Assembly: GCF_009389715.1 (NCBI RefSeq)
Contig: NC_052399.1
Location: 15,875,646-15,939,645, forward strand
DNA from: Phoenix dactylifera
Lineage: Eukaryota > Streptophyta > Magnoliopsida > Arecales > Arecaceae
Direction: 5' to 3'
Length of the DNA: 64,000 bases
In this document: one piece after another, positions 12,519-27,200 of the stretch
Position numbering within the stretch: position 1 is the first letter of the stretch
How the letters are laid out: each line of letters begins with the position of its first letter
Translations under genes and position numbers: made by a program
The notes under the pieces: model-generated
Told to the model about the DNA's origin: nothing
What the model saw: only the letters and a program-made list of their open reading frames with translations
Databases searched by the model: none

Positions 12519-15227
12519 GAAGAGGTTGATGGCGGTAGCTTTGGGGGTTTAACAAGAACAAGGGAGAGGTAGGAAAAGCAGATAGGTGAGGGGGGGAGAG
12601 CTAATAATACCGGTAAGAAGTTCTTTGTCTCGCCAAAAGGTCTCAACGGTCCCAATCTCCACCTCTATAAGATGTTCAGCTCCCAAAGGACATTTAGAAC
12701 TACCCTTGCTCTAGCTTAATTTGGAACAATATTTAATTAGGGAAACTTAACGCGTGGCTCTTCTGTGACTGTGGAGGTTCTAGAGGTCGTCAATCGGTTA
12801 TTTCCGGACTTCTTGAGTCCAAATACGACTAGAAGATAAATGAAACTTGCGTAGCCGAACTTGAATCCAAAATGCAACAAGAGGAGGGGAAGGAAAGGAA
12901 AAATATGGCTCTAGAAATTTAAGGAGGTAGGGATAGTTGAACTTGTGGAGTCCAATATATACATAGAAAACCTACCAAGAGGGAAAAACCTCTCGCTGAG
13001 GAACGCTGCCTCTCCAAGTTCTCTGGTTCCTACCTCTCCGTGACCTCACTGATTAGAAAATCTAACTCTTTTCTTCCCCATGTTTCACCTCCCCTTTCTT
13101 GTCGTAAAGTTCTGGGCAATGTCCGGGGTCGATAGGACTGACCGGATGTCGGAAAGTCCCGCTTGAGGTGCTAACCTACTTGGTTCGACCATTTCATGCC
13201 ATTCGGTGCGGTGGGTCATTCGACCAGGTCGGGTCCGTTAAAAAATTACTCTGATAGCTCGCTCTCCTATGATAAAATTCCTAATTTTCGATCTTAAAAT
13301 TCGGGGCCAATGGCATGCCTCCATCGAATAACAAAGGAGTCCAAGCCATTGAAGTTCCTTATGGAAGCCGACAAAGTCCCCTGCCCATAGGGTGAGGGAA
13401 GAGATTGGCACCCATCACATTAGTGACGGTGACTGGAGGAACACAGAGGATGATGCCGCCATTCTTGGTATCCTCTTATAGTGCCGAGATATCAATGCGA
13501 TCGGTGGCCGGAGAGACCATCCGTCCGAGCTTATCCATCAAAGCTTCTTCATGTCCTTCGTCCAATACTCCGGAGATGATAGAAGAGCCAATAGGAAAGT
13601 TACATGGAGACGAGAGCACGGAAGTGACAAGCGGTTCAGAATGAGAGGCGATACAAGTAAATTACAAAAAAATAAAATACACTTAGACTTAATAGTTCGA
13701 AATTTTTATTTTTATTTTTTAAAAATTTAGTTTTATCCAACATTTTATTCCATAAGTATGAGTCAAACCGTTTACCTTAAATAAAATTCAAATATCATAT
13801 TAAAAAATTTCAAAAATAGCCAAACAACCTTAACTTAACTGACATAACAACCATATACACTCATATAAAAAACATTTGTATCCTCTTTTCCAATCAAGAG
13901 CAATTCAACTTTTTTACATAAGATAAACACACTATTAATTTAGCTAGGTATAAATATAAATTTTAAAAATTATTGGATGTAAATATAATAAGCATCTAAA
14001 AATTTTTGTAATCTATTCAAAAGATATTAAATAAACACATCACGGTTGAGTCGCAGTTGAACCACGACCGAGTCACAGACTCATGAGTCATGATGCAGCT
14101 ACCAGAACGGTTTGGTCTGGGTCGTCAGGTCCAGAATATTAGTCCTAAGGATAAACTAGAGCTATCCAACATAAGCGAGGAACCTTCATGGGCCGAACCT
14201 GTGGCACAACTAGCACTCGGGCTTCCTAACGAACTTTGACTTCTTAACTCATTGTCACTAGCTCAACTTGCTAATCCCATATGACTTATATAAAACATTG
14301 TAAAAAGAATCAAGTGATTAATCTATCAGCAGCACTCTCCAAGCACTCCATCACAACATAAGTTCCAGCAACTTTTTCACCGATCCTTCACTATGAGATA
14401 CGGCACCTGAAAGCTGAAACGGATAACATATACAGGTCCCTTGCTGAAAATTTCTAAAATTAACCAAGCCTTCATTTACATGATCTAATATTGGGATCCA
14501 AAGTTGCTTATTTTCCAAAATTTAATGAGGATATGGGATTATCAGATATCATTTGCAGCCCCAACATTGCCATAGTGGAAATTGCTAAGTTAATAAGGAA
14601 ACACAAGGGAAATTGCCTACCAGACTACACATTTAAGGTACCAGACTCCATCTAAACGTGCTATCTTCAGTATCCCAGATATCCAAGGTTTGCAGGATCA
14701 TAGCCTCCTGCCAATCCCCCTTGCTACTTCCTCCTGCCTCAAGTTCACCACCCATGTAGAGATTTCACATTAATATGCGTGCATACATGTAACCAATCAC
14801 GGTAATAGTGGATAGAAACACCTGCCATTGCTTTAAGGATCATGTAAGAGATACAGAACTCCAAAGAAGGGGTACAAGATTCCATTAATGATTTCCTGAT
14901 GACAGCATCTCATGAAAACAAAGATTTAATTCAAGTGGGTACCTGTTCTACAAGAAACAGAAACAAAAAATGTAGTATGACAAGAGAAGGGTTCCCACTT
15001 ATTGCAACAAGTTTACTTAATGGGTGGGGAACCCTGGATATTTACCTGTTCATAAGAGGATTCTACCGTCGGCATGATGGCAGATCCCCCACAGGAAAGA
15101 ATAAATATTTTACCTCATTCCAAAACTTATATAAATCAGAAATAGAACATTGCATGCGGCTCAAGTGGAGACTATCAAAATCCACTGTTAAAAAAACTGG
15201 CAACCTTATTATCCAGAAAAAAATGGC
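12519..15227. other. intergenic region, no recognised gene
   Basis: The first part is the CASP-like upstream region. About 12760-13660 is a block of higher GC and different composition, repeat-like, but I could not assign a family. An open frame at 13405-13644 (+) inside it has no recognisable motif. 13660-15227 is AT-rich spacer running into the 3' flank of the EF-G gene. Confidence 0.35.
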
Positions 15228-18200
15228 TCATTCTGTACCCTTGGTGGCCTTGTAGGTGTTCACAAGTTGCATCTGCACATCTTGAGAGACAGGTGAGTGC
15301 TCTAGGTATTCCATGGTGAATTCACCCTTGCCCTGTGGGATCAAAGAAACAAGTAAACCAGAGTCATAAGCACGAGCACTCCAAATAACATTGATTGCAG
15401 TTTTGAGCGGGGATAGCATAAGAGGATACTATAAGGCCATATGTGTGAAAAAATTGGCACCTGCGTCATGGAGCGAAGAGTTGTTGAGTACCCAAACATA
15501 TTGTTGAGTGGTACCTGAAACACAAAATTTACCCGTTAGCCAGTATTTGCTGATGCTAGAAACAAACAACATTAAAAAAAAATCCCTTGAGACTAAGCAT
15601 CAAGTGGATGCCAAAAAAAGTTAGTGATGATTTACATAAATGACAAATATACAAAAGCACAATTTGTAAGGAAAAGACAGGAATTCATAAAGCAACTTGC
15701 GTTATACATGATGGTTGCTAACATAAAAAAGTGAATATTATTTTATTCAAAAACAATATAGCATAAGTTCAGAACTTATACATTCTTTGATGCCTTGTTT
15801 GAGTGTTAAAGGATTATAAATTATAGTTTGTGCACTAAATATATGTATGTAGTGTGTACTAAATATGCCCTTTCTAGTATTGTGCTACAGAAGTTATCCA
15901 AATATTACAAATTCTGGTTTATCCCTAATGAGAAACTGTGTTCTCTCAACAAATACCTGAAGTTTCTAGGTCAAAGCTTGGAATCCAGTTAATCATGAAA
16001 GATGTCCACCTTTAGATGCCTCAACAACCCCTACTTCTCATGTCATCATGGGCGATGGCATTGAACTCCTGTTTAGCCACTTTATGGTTGCGGACTGGTA
16101 GAAAATTGCAAGAACAAAGACATAGACTACTCTTTTTAACGTTCCATCATGAAGTCTTTCAGCACCCTCTATATCTTCCCCTAGATTCTAGCAAGCTAAA
16201 ATTTCCCTGCTTCAAGCCAGTGCATTGTTCTCAAATCACTGCTTCTCCTTTGTAATCCAAGCTCTCATGTATGTGATTGCACTTGTAAAAAGTATTTATT
16301 CCTACTCACTAAGGGCCTATCTAGATTGTCAGGTTAGTGTCTTTTTCTCAACCACCAACAGGTGTCTGCTTCAGACTAGGAATCAGGCTCGCTAAGGAAA
16401 AGAGTCCAAGTTAGACTCTTGCTTGGAAAAAGACGAGAGGCAATGCCCTCTATCTTATTTAAAGTGGATGTAAGGCATGCAGCAATTGGGGGATGTGACG
16501 GAGTTCCAATGAACAAGATAGTGGCATAGCAAGGCTGCAAGGGTGGGAAAAGGCATGTGGGACAGTGGGTGCAAGGACATGCAAGCACAATGGTGCACCA
16601 TCGTGGTGCCCCCAGAGATTGGGGAAAGAAAAACCAAGAGAGAGAGAGAGAGGAAAAGAAGATAGTGGGAGAAAGAAAAGGAGATAAAAAATTGATGCTT
16701 GCTCTCACAGTACCGAGCTCTTCTTGGTCTCTCATTGACTTCGTAGATTTTCTAGGATCTTTCACAGTTCTCCTGGATCAGGCCTCTCTCTAAGGGGTCT
16801 CTCTATAGATTTTTCTTGTATGGTTCTCTCAGGCAATGTGCCAAAGTTTAAAAGAGATTGAAGAAAGATCACATCCTAGTAAGATGAATCCTTTGTACAA
16901 GACCTTGTACTATTTTGTTATTTAATGGATCTTCCGTTGGCCCCATAGAGACATATGGGGCAAGGTGGGTGCAAGGACATGCAAGCACGGTGGTGCACCA
17001 TCATGGTGCCATGGGAGACTGGAGAAAGAAAAGCCAAGGAAGAGAGAGAGAGAGAGAGAGGAGAGAGGGAGAGAAGAAAGTGGGAGAAAGAAAAGGAGAT
17101 AAAATAATAATGCTTGCTCTCACAATACCGATCTCTTCTTGGTCTCTCATTGACTTCTCGTAGATTTTCTAGGATCTTCTTGCACAGTTCTCCTTGATCA
17201 GGTCCCTCTGTAGATTTTTCTTGCATGGTTCTCATAGGTAATGTGCCAAAGCTTTAAAACATGGTTGGCAAACTGTCCCGAACCGCCCGGCAATCAAAAC
17301 AAGAAAACAAGACAGAGAGGAAGGAAAGAGAAAAAAAAAAGAGCGGGGGAGGAAGAGAGAGGGAGAGGAAGGAAGAAAGCCCCTCCTCCCCTCAACACGG
17401 CTTCCGGTCCTCCACTGGCCTTCACCACCCTCCTCTCTCCCCCTTCTCTCTCTTTTCTTCTCTCCAGTTCTTCCTCTCCCCTGCGTCTTTTATTGTATCG
17501 GTACGGGCTTGGCATGGAATGGCACGGGGGGTACCAACCTCGTGTTGCCGGGCAACTGATTTAGGCCCCTGTTCCGACACAGCAATCCTTGCTTAAAAGA
17601 AATTAAAGAAGGATCATATCCCAGTAAGATTAATCCTTTGTACAAGACCTTGTACTCTTTTGTTATTTAATGGATCTTTCTATGCCCCCATAGGCATAGC
17701 TCACTTTTGTGTGAACCACACAAAAGTTATGTGCTCGATCACTTTATCATTGTTCTCCTATTAGAATGTGTATTGATCTGTGCTTGTCATTGAAGTCTGC
17801 AACAAAGGGATCTTGTGGCAGGATTTAGGGCTTACATAATCCAACAAGGATGACCGCAGAAGTCGTCGATCCGGAAAGCTGTTTAGGTAAGAAGGGGTCA
17901 ATGGTGGAGGCAAAAGAATATTGCAAAATGGACCATCCAAAACAAAAACCAGCAAATGGAATACAAAAACTGCATTTTTAGGGATCATGCAACTGAGGAA
18001 CCCTCTGTCACAGCAATACCTTCTCTCCTTGCTGCTAACCCATCCTCACTTCAACCCTAACATGTGGTTAACTCAATATAAAGAATATGTGACCATCTAG
18101 GCAAACCCTAACCTGCACAAATGTTGGAACTGAATCCAATCTCTAGTTAGTGAAACCTAAATCTTCTTCTAGTTGACCCCAAAACTACCTCAACAATCCA

Positions 18201-21200
18201 ACCTCGGTAGCTTGAACTCCTTCGAACATAATTTTTGTCCCAGCTCAATGGCTAGAATACTTTCTTCAGAGTAGGTTCCCATTTGATCAATTTTGGAACA
18301 TCCCCAGGTCTCTTCAGGTAAGTCATTTCTTGGTCATCTGAATCTATTGGAGGCAGGGTATATCATAGTGTTCAATAGTATAAGTCTTTCATTGACACCT
18401 ATCAGCTTCAGCAGGAACCTTTCCCCTTGTACTTAAGGTCTCCTAGAGCATTTAGGTTTTTTTTCTTTTTTTTTAATTAGTTTTTTACATTGAAAGCTGC
18501 TTCTCTTTTCCCTCTCCTTGATCATGTGCATCCAGCATGTTGTGTCTATATGCATCTTGTTGGCCTAGGTATTTATCTTCCTCTCTATTTCACCAAACTT
18601 ATAGCTTGAAAATCCCATACTAGACTTCCTTGGTTTTTTCAAATAGTTACGATCTTCTTTGACCTCTTTTGATAATTAGCTTGACCCCTCAGAATTTGAA
18701 ATACAGCCAATAGGATATTCTATTGCTTTATGAGATTGATTCAAGCTACCTATTGACGGCATCATTTAAAGTCCTACCATCTACCTCAGAACTTTTATGG
18801 AAACCACGATTTCATGTGATGGATTTGCTACTTCATGCTAAATTCAAAAATATCCCCTGCCATCCTCAGCCTTCCTGTGATTTCATCATTATTTGCCTCA
18901 GTAGACTGTCAAAAGAAGTTAATGGGATATTGTTCTTATTGTTCGACATCTCTCACATAGTCAGAAAGCATATTGTTTGTTGATGTTTGGACTGTTATTG
19001 TCATCTCCAATAGCTGTTTTAAAACATGATAATTTGTCCAAGAAAAATTATTAGTAGTTTTCACTCTTGAGGGGCACTCAGCTATTTGTATGCTGATTAT
19101 TCTCCATCTGGTCATGTGCATGAGTTAGAGATAATTGTTGACTGCAGATGTGGAAATGCCTGTTAATAACTTTCTACAAAAGCTAGCTGCTACTCGTTCA
19201 TACCTACCCTCCTTGTTCTTCGCGTATTTGCTTCTGACTTCTTCATTGGTTCCTCTTAAAGGCTACCACCTTTCTTACCACGTCATTATACTAAACAAGA
19301 GAACTGGATTTGATCTTGCATAATGAATTCCAATGCTATTCAACTAAACTTCAGTAAAACAAGCAACAAATCTGGAAACCAAAATCATAAGGACTCACAA
19401 ACGTCCTCACGTGTAGATGGGTCCTTGTTCTCTAGTTAGCACAAAAGAAATTGATAAATGATGCAACACTTCAAAAATAACCCAAAGTACTGAGCCAGTA
19501 TCTCATCGAGACAAAAAAAATTCAAAGAACATGACAAGTTCCAGCAGATCTTAGGGTTAGTCGTCCAAATATACCAATCCTTTGCACGGTCAATCCTGAA
19601 AAATCAATCAGTCGATAGGGCAGCCAATCTCTCAAGTATGCAGAACACCACCAATTCATACCACTATAACTTGTGATCCGATCCAGGAAAGGCCAGATCA
19701 CCTCGCAGCACTGGATTCCTTGCAGATTATTAGTACTAGCAAGGAGTCACCCATGATCCAGAAAGGTTCAGTCAAACTGCTTAAGTTTATAGCAGTACAG
19801 TTAACTGCTAAGGGAATAAAGCACAACAAGCGTTTTTTATCATATCTACAGTCAAATTGTTAATCCAACTCTGATTAGCACAACATAGGTACCTAACAAT
19901 AAAGAAAAATTGCAACATGCAGTAGTATAAGAGATGCCAATGCAATATGGGAAGAATAGCATCTCCTATATAAGTATACAAATCCAGAAACAGTTTCATT
20001 TGCAATAATTTTCCTAGTAACTTGCAATATACATTATAAGATATGAATGCATAACTTCGTTATATATAACATGTCTTTTGGAGAAAGAAAAATAGGAGGG
20101 TAATGTTCCATATCCAGCCAGCCACTATCAATCACCAACATCAAACTACCTAATCATATATTAAAAGAAGAGGGTAATGTTCCACATACATGAGCAACAA
20201 CTATGGTATCGTCACCCTCCTGGTCATTTCCGACAATCATACCTTTCCTCCTGTGATTCATATGTAAAAATATTAAGTTCCTTGTACCATCCAGCAAATT
20301 CACAACTGAATTAAATAATCAAAATATAAAAACCAAAAATCACTCACTTATTAATGTCACCAGTAACTGTACCCTGGAACTCTGTTGGCGCTTTCAGTTC
20401 CACCTTCATCACGGGTTCCAGTATGACAGGCTTAGCAGCAGCATAACACTGTCAACAAATACATTTTAAACATGGATATGTCATAAAACCAATATTTGCC
20501 AGCTACACATCTCCAGAAATATAATGCAACTGTCACTCCAAGTTATCAAATGCAGTGCACCATAAAACTTAGTGATTACCATTGTTTAGACCACAGGAAC
20601 AGGTACAACAGGTAATAACAGTTTACCTGTCTGAATGCATAAATTGCTGCAAGCTTAAAGGCAAGCTCACTGGAATCCACAGCATGTGATGCCCCGTCTG
20701 TGAGGACTACTCTAACATATTCAACAGGATGCCCTATCAATGACCCCCTGCACACAAATGATATAAACATTATATTTAGACTTAAGGAACAAAAAATAAA
20801 AAGAAAAAAAAATAAAGAACACAAAAAGAAATCCCTCCTGTTACTTACGAGTTGCTAGCTTCTTTGAAACCTTTCTCAATTGCAGGGATAAAGTTTGAAG
20901 GGATTGCTTGCCCAATGAGCAAATTCTCAAATTCAAACTTTGTAGGTGAATCCATTGGAAGAGGTTCAATATATCTGCCAAGAAATGTAGACAAGAAAAA
21001 ACTCAGAAACGTATTAATTACAGTTCTTGTCAAAGCATCCTATGACAGACTTACAGAAAGCATGGAGAACAGATTTAAGTTTAGATAAACCAGAGGAGAA
21101 ACTTAGAGTGGACATGATATCCAAGTCAACAACATTCATTAAGCACAAATACATGGCATCATATCTGAATGTGCACACCAACAGTAGGCATGTCCACTCC

Positions 21201-24200
21201 CATGCACTTGCCTCTGTTAAAATAATATTGGTTGCAAGGTTCTAAATACCATGCAAAGGGGTGTCCCAGTTTCCCAGTGGAAAACATACACCCCATACTA
21301 ATACCCAGGACAGTAGGTGTCCCATCCCATCCCAATCCATTTCTTGCTCATCCCATCCTGACTGTCCCACCAGTATTTTAAAACCTTACTTGTTTCAGCC
21401 ATACAAGATGAAACTGCGTAAGAGGCCACAGGTGAGAAGGGAAGAGGATCAAGGATGCAGCAATGTCAGTGAAATTTTAGAATGAGATTCTTATATATTG
21501 ATTCCCAAACACTATTATGTTCACATTGTATCATAAACAAATTGGAATCAGCTATAAACAGATGCAGTTCATCCATGAATTAGAGAAATGGAGGGTTGAC
21601 AATCATTAACAGTACTAAAAAAGAGTTTTAGAAGAAACTAAGGCAACAAGTTGTTAAAAATAATGGTTTCTACTTTTTTTGGACATTAGTTGCCAAATTG
21701 GTTTACACATTCAGAATTAGAACCAAAAGGCTTTAGTATAATGGCATGGTTCCCTGGATAAGCTTTCACATATAAACTCATTAAAATTGTCCTATAAAAT
21801 GATTGTTTTCAAACTCTCAGTACCATATAACAGAATTTTGTTGTGCCCCTAACTTCTCTGCTCTCCAATTAAAATAAAAAAGCCCTTTCTTTACGGGTCT
21901 ACCTTAGCCTAATTCCATGACTGAAATATCTCAAATGTAACTGTTTTTTATTTCGAAACTCCTAAATAGCTGTCCTCACATAGGAAAGAGGCAAGGAATC
22001 ACATAAATTAACCAATAGTAGAGCAAAAGGTATATTAAAACCACTAATAGAAGTCTCCAAGTCCTTTGGTCCAACATTGGCAAGGTAGGATAAAAACGAG
22101 ATTCAAAGAAATTGCTGCATTAAAAAAGAATAAAGGTTGCGCCAATGTCCTTCATGAAGAAGGCAAATTCAGTCTATGGTTCAGGTCAGATCTAGATTTA
22201 GCTAATTTGTTTTTAGGGTTATTTTCAGTCATTTATTTGTTACATGTAAGTTTTTAGAAGTTACGATAGTCGAGAATCATCAAACATGCACAAAGAATCA
22301 AAATAAGTTTACAAAATAACAACTCCTTAGTCTATGGTGCACCTATAAAAAAAACCAGAAGATAAGCATATGAAAGCCTTGTTCTCATATCAACACAAAT
22401 GAATATTCCATCACCACTGCCAGTTAAGAGTGAAGCCTTAAAGCAAGCATTGCAAGCTAGCAGATGTCATAGGTCTGCACTCAAGTGATGGGTCAATTAA
22501 AGGATGCCCTTCAATTATTCACGTCATAACATTCTTTCACTCTGAAGGTAAAATGAATACAATAACAGGTTTACTTGAGGACAAGGGCTTTCAATTTCTT
22601 TGAAGAAGCACTAATCAGTACCATAAGTTTGGAGAAGCATTTTTTAGCCACAAGATTTGTTTAAAAATGCCAATCAACCCAAGAGTAAACCACTTTTCTA
22701 AAGATATTGTTCATCCCAACTGATATACCTGCACTACATTTTACCATAGATGATATATTAAGGGAAAAAAAGTTAAGCTACATGCTTTCTCTATTAAATC
22801 CAATAAAAGCGAGATATGTATCACAAGTGCAAAGTAACATTCCAAAACACAACATACCCTGATTTAGATACTTAAAAAGCAGGGATTATAAGATTTAACA
22901 AAGAATGGCAGATTGCCAATACTTGTATACACTTACCCACAAACCCGTCCATATTGACCTTGACCTCCTGATTGCTTTTTATGCAAATAATCAAACGCAG
23001 CACGCTGAGTAACAGTCTCCCTAAAGTTAACACGAGGCTTTCCAACTTTTGCTTCAACCTTGGCATCAATACAGAAGCAAATGTGTTACAACCACAAATT
23101 TAAAAACTTGTTAGTAGACAACTAGTGCCTATGAGAATGATAATTAATGTGCCATTTCTGGAGTGTATTTCCCAAGGATGTCAAGACATGTATGCTAGCA
23201 ATACTTGGGTTGCACTAACACATGCAAAGCCAGTGCTAGGATATGTAGATGTATCATTTCCAACTTGACCGCTTGTTATATAAAAACTAATAGAATCTCA
23301 TACCTTATACTCCCTTCGGATGCGTTCAACATAAATGTCCAAATGCAGCTCTCCCATCCCAGAAATAATTGTCTACAGGTGAGGTTGCAGTATGTATTCA
23401 GTGTGTATTATACTTTCTAGAACACATGGTAAGGTTTTAAAAGAGAACAAAACACAGCTGACCTGCCCACTCTCAACATCCAAACCAACACGAAAAGTTG
23501 GATCCTCTCTCTGAAAACGATTTAAAGCTTTTGAAAACTGACAGAAGAAAAAATAGTGAAGTCATTTAGACAGACTAGTAAGCCAGTTAAAGCAAAAAAT
23601 AACTATGAAATAATTACTTGTCCTCCAGAATCTTTGGATACGGGTGACACAGCCAGGGACATCACTGGCTCAGGAACATTCATAGAAGTCATAGTGTATC
23701 TGACTGACCCATCTGTGAAGGTGTCACCTGGAGAAATGTATGAAAGGGTTTATGAGAGCAAGAAAAACAGAAAGTAGCATTTGACGAAGGAAACTAGAGA
23801 AAGAAAACATCAGCTTGTTTACCCGAAGCACAATCTACACCAAAGACTGCAGCAATCTGCCCAGCATGAGCTTCTTGGATGTCCTGTGAATCGCAAAAAA
23901 AGAAAGAAGGAAAAATTACAACTTAACCTCAAGCTCTGATCCTAAGACGAGATGACCTTTTCAGCAAAAAAAAATCATAAACTTGAATAAAATAAACTAA
24001 CCTCCATCTCATCAGCATGCATCCGAACTAAACGAGGAACCTGCATAGAGAAAATTTCAGACTAGAGTGAGTGCATATACAAGTAAGAGTCTCAAAGCAC
24101 AAAAGAAATCTTATTCTGAGAAAGAGAGGATCAGGCGCATAGAAGTTTCAAAAAGGATCCAAACCGCAAAGCCAATACAAGAAATTGCACTATTGCTTTG

Positions 24201-27200
24201 GTGCACTGCAGTGTAAGGCAGAGAATTCTAATTTAGCATACTCTGTACTATATGAGACAATAAATATTGCATCTATACCAGCGCTTATTTGTTTATATGG
24301 ACTACCATTACAGGCCCAAGAGAGTATAAGGAACCAAACCTGCTGCCTAAGTAGAACTTTCCTTGTTGAAAGAGCTCATAGAGCCCCTTGCCAACTAACA
24401 CACCCCCTGCTTAATTAGGTTCTTCCAACAAAATTATAAGCTTACTCCCATTAATGTTACTTAGTCAAAGATGTAAGAAGTTAAACATGAAAACAGTCAG
24501 TTACTTGCTAATATACATGATAAATAATTAGATCTGAACAATGCAGAAAAACAAAATTGACAACTAGATCTAGCCAGGATTGATGTGTGTGTCCTCAATT
24601 AGGTAACATATGCATCATGAATAAAAATACAGGCTGGGAATTGTGGTGAATCTCCACATATGGAAAAAAGGGTCAGTGACTATATATACCATGCCAGGCT
24701 AGCTGATATCCAAGCCTATCTTAGCTTCTTGAAAATGAACCTTATTAACACCATCTAAGAAGTGGAAGTTTAAGAAATATCATGTAATCATCAAGCCAGA
24801 AATTACAAAGTTTTCCCACATATATACGGTAAAAGATGATTGAATCAAGTCTTACTTTAATCTTCTTTCCTGTGTTCACATTGATCATAAAGTCACCCTT
24901 CCGTATAACACCTTCATAGATTCTGCCAGATTAAAAAACTAAAATAATTCCATGGTTTATTTAATAAGTTGTTGCTAATAAAGAAATATCAGCAACCAGA
25001 GTCAAAACTGAATCAATAAGAAGGTTTTTTAAACCAATAAAGTGTACCTTAAATAAGTCAACTGACCAAAACGCCCTTCTTCCAATTTGAAAGCTAAAGC
25101 AACGAATGGCCCAACCGGAGTGCCAGGTAATAAAACCTATACAAGTGAATCCAACAACAAACTTCAAACCACTTTTAACACTATTTCAAAAGAACATGAA
25201 GGGAAACATATGAAAGTACAATTTTTGCATCAATGAAAACTGACAGTACCTTCTCTTCCGAGTTGTTTTGGTCTAGGGCATAGTTTTCAACTTCGGTGGG
25301 ATAGGGCAAATAGTTAAGTACTCCATCAAGAAGAGGTTGCACCCCCTACAGAGATCAAAATGCAACAGAAGATGTATATACTTAAACATCTTAACAGAAT
25401 AAATAATGCATAACTGATATCATTCTCCTCTGACCACCAAAGAATTGGCATGTACTCTATACTACAACATCACACAGGAATGCTGCAGGAAAACCGAAGG
25501 AGTGGTAATCTGGTTAAAAACATTTATTTTTTGATGAAAGGTTTAAAACTTTAATCGGCTACAAAAGATAGAAATCAATCACTTTGTTAATCTGTTTCAG
25601 GTATAACTTTCACAAGGAACTAGCATAACAATTTAAAACAAACTCAAGGGTCATAAGTAAGTCATGAGCTCTACACTGAACTGTTCTAATTCCACATCAA
25701 CCCACTTGGGTATTTATAATATATTGAAGCCATTAACAAAAAAAATAGCATCCCATCCAGCATCAAAATTCAATCCATACTACATTTCCTCTACCTGTTC
25801 TTTCTACAAATTTTATTAATCAAAATATAGCATCTTTATCAGGAGTTGCTGATAATATATGTTCATTAAAACACACAACAGGCTCACTAATGGTGGATGA
25901 ATTATATTTCTGAAGCACGTCAAATTCTTCCCAAACATGTCTGAAGGAAATAGGTTTCAATAGAAAACAAATATTACTCTAACAAATGCAACAATTGTAA
26001 TGACTATATTATTGGCTTATTTTGATTTATTAAAAGAACAAAACATATTTATTTAACTAACATCTTAGCAATGAGGAATTTACAGACAACATATTGCAGC
26101 AATAATAATAAAATATCAAAGCCCAATCTACATCTCAAATTAATGAAACCATAAGTCCATAACACAAATGTTTGTCCCTTAGCTGCCAGAATTGGGAGCA
26201 GGTACACGTGCAGATGCAGGGAGACAGTTATCTTAGAAATACTTTTAGTAAGGAAGCACTTAGGAAGTGAGTATAGCTTTCAGATTCCATGAATATTCCG
26301 AAGAGGGTGCATTATCCTAGGTGGAAGATTCTAGCTGCTAAGGTTTATCCGCAACATAAAGCATCGGAACCAATATCTCAAACTCTGCATATTTATGGAA
26401 CATCGCACTCTTTAGATTCGTTCGAAAGAAACCATAAGACAGATCATAACAAAATTTTGTATTGAACTACTACTCTTATGCCAATCATGTGGAAATCAAC
26501 ATTTTAGACAACAATTTTCAAACTCTTCACGTTTTTTGCACATGAAATTACTGCATTGCTTCTACATTTTGAACTATATTCTGACAGGGAAACCAAGGTT
26601 AACTGTAATGTGACAGAATAATGCCGTAACCAAAGAGAAGCGAGAAGCCAACTAGGGATAATCATCTGAATCAAGCTTATAAAAGCACATAATTGTGCTG
26701 AAAATAAAAAAGACAAGTCCAGGTATTGTACCCAAAAAAATGAAATAACAGACTGTAAGTTAAAAGAAACAACTAAAAGTGTTCAAGCACCTTATTTTTG
26801 AATGCACTTCCCATAAAAACAGGCACGAATTTCCGTGCTATTGTGGCCCTGCGGATTGCCATCTGATAAGAGGAACATTTAAAAAATCAATACATAACGA
26901 AGATAGTGACAGCCAAATATCAAGATCTTTCTGCTATTTAGAATGAAAAAAACAGAAAAGCAAAAGACCTGATGATATTCAACCAAAACGATAATTGGAC
27001 ATCCACATAGGAGGATCATTTCAAAACATATCTATCATACATCTACAAGGTGTGGAAAGCTTTTAACAACCAATCACCTAAGATGCAGAACAAAGTAACA
27101 ACTTTCTGTTAACATTGCACACAAATACGCACACATCCATGTGCGCACATATGTATGCATGCCATGTCTGCATATATGTGTGTGCACACAAGCAAACACA

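Noticed and set aside
13405-13644. 79-aa plus-strand frame
   Set aside because: No motif, no splice context, and lies in repeat-like sequence of unclear origin.
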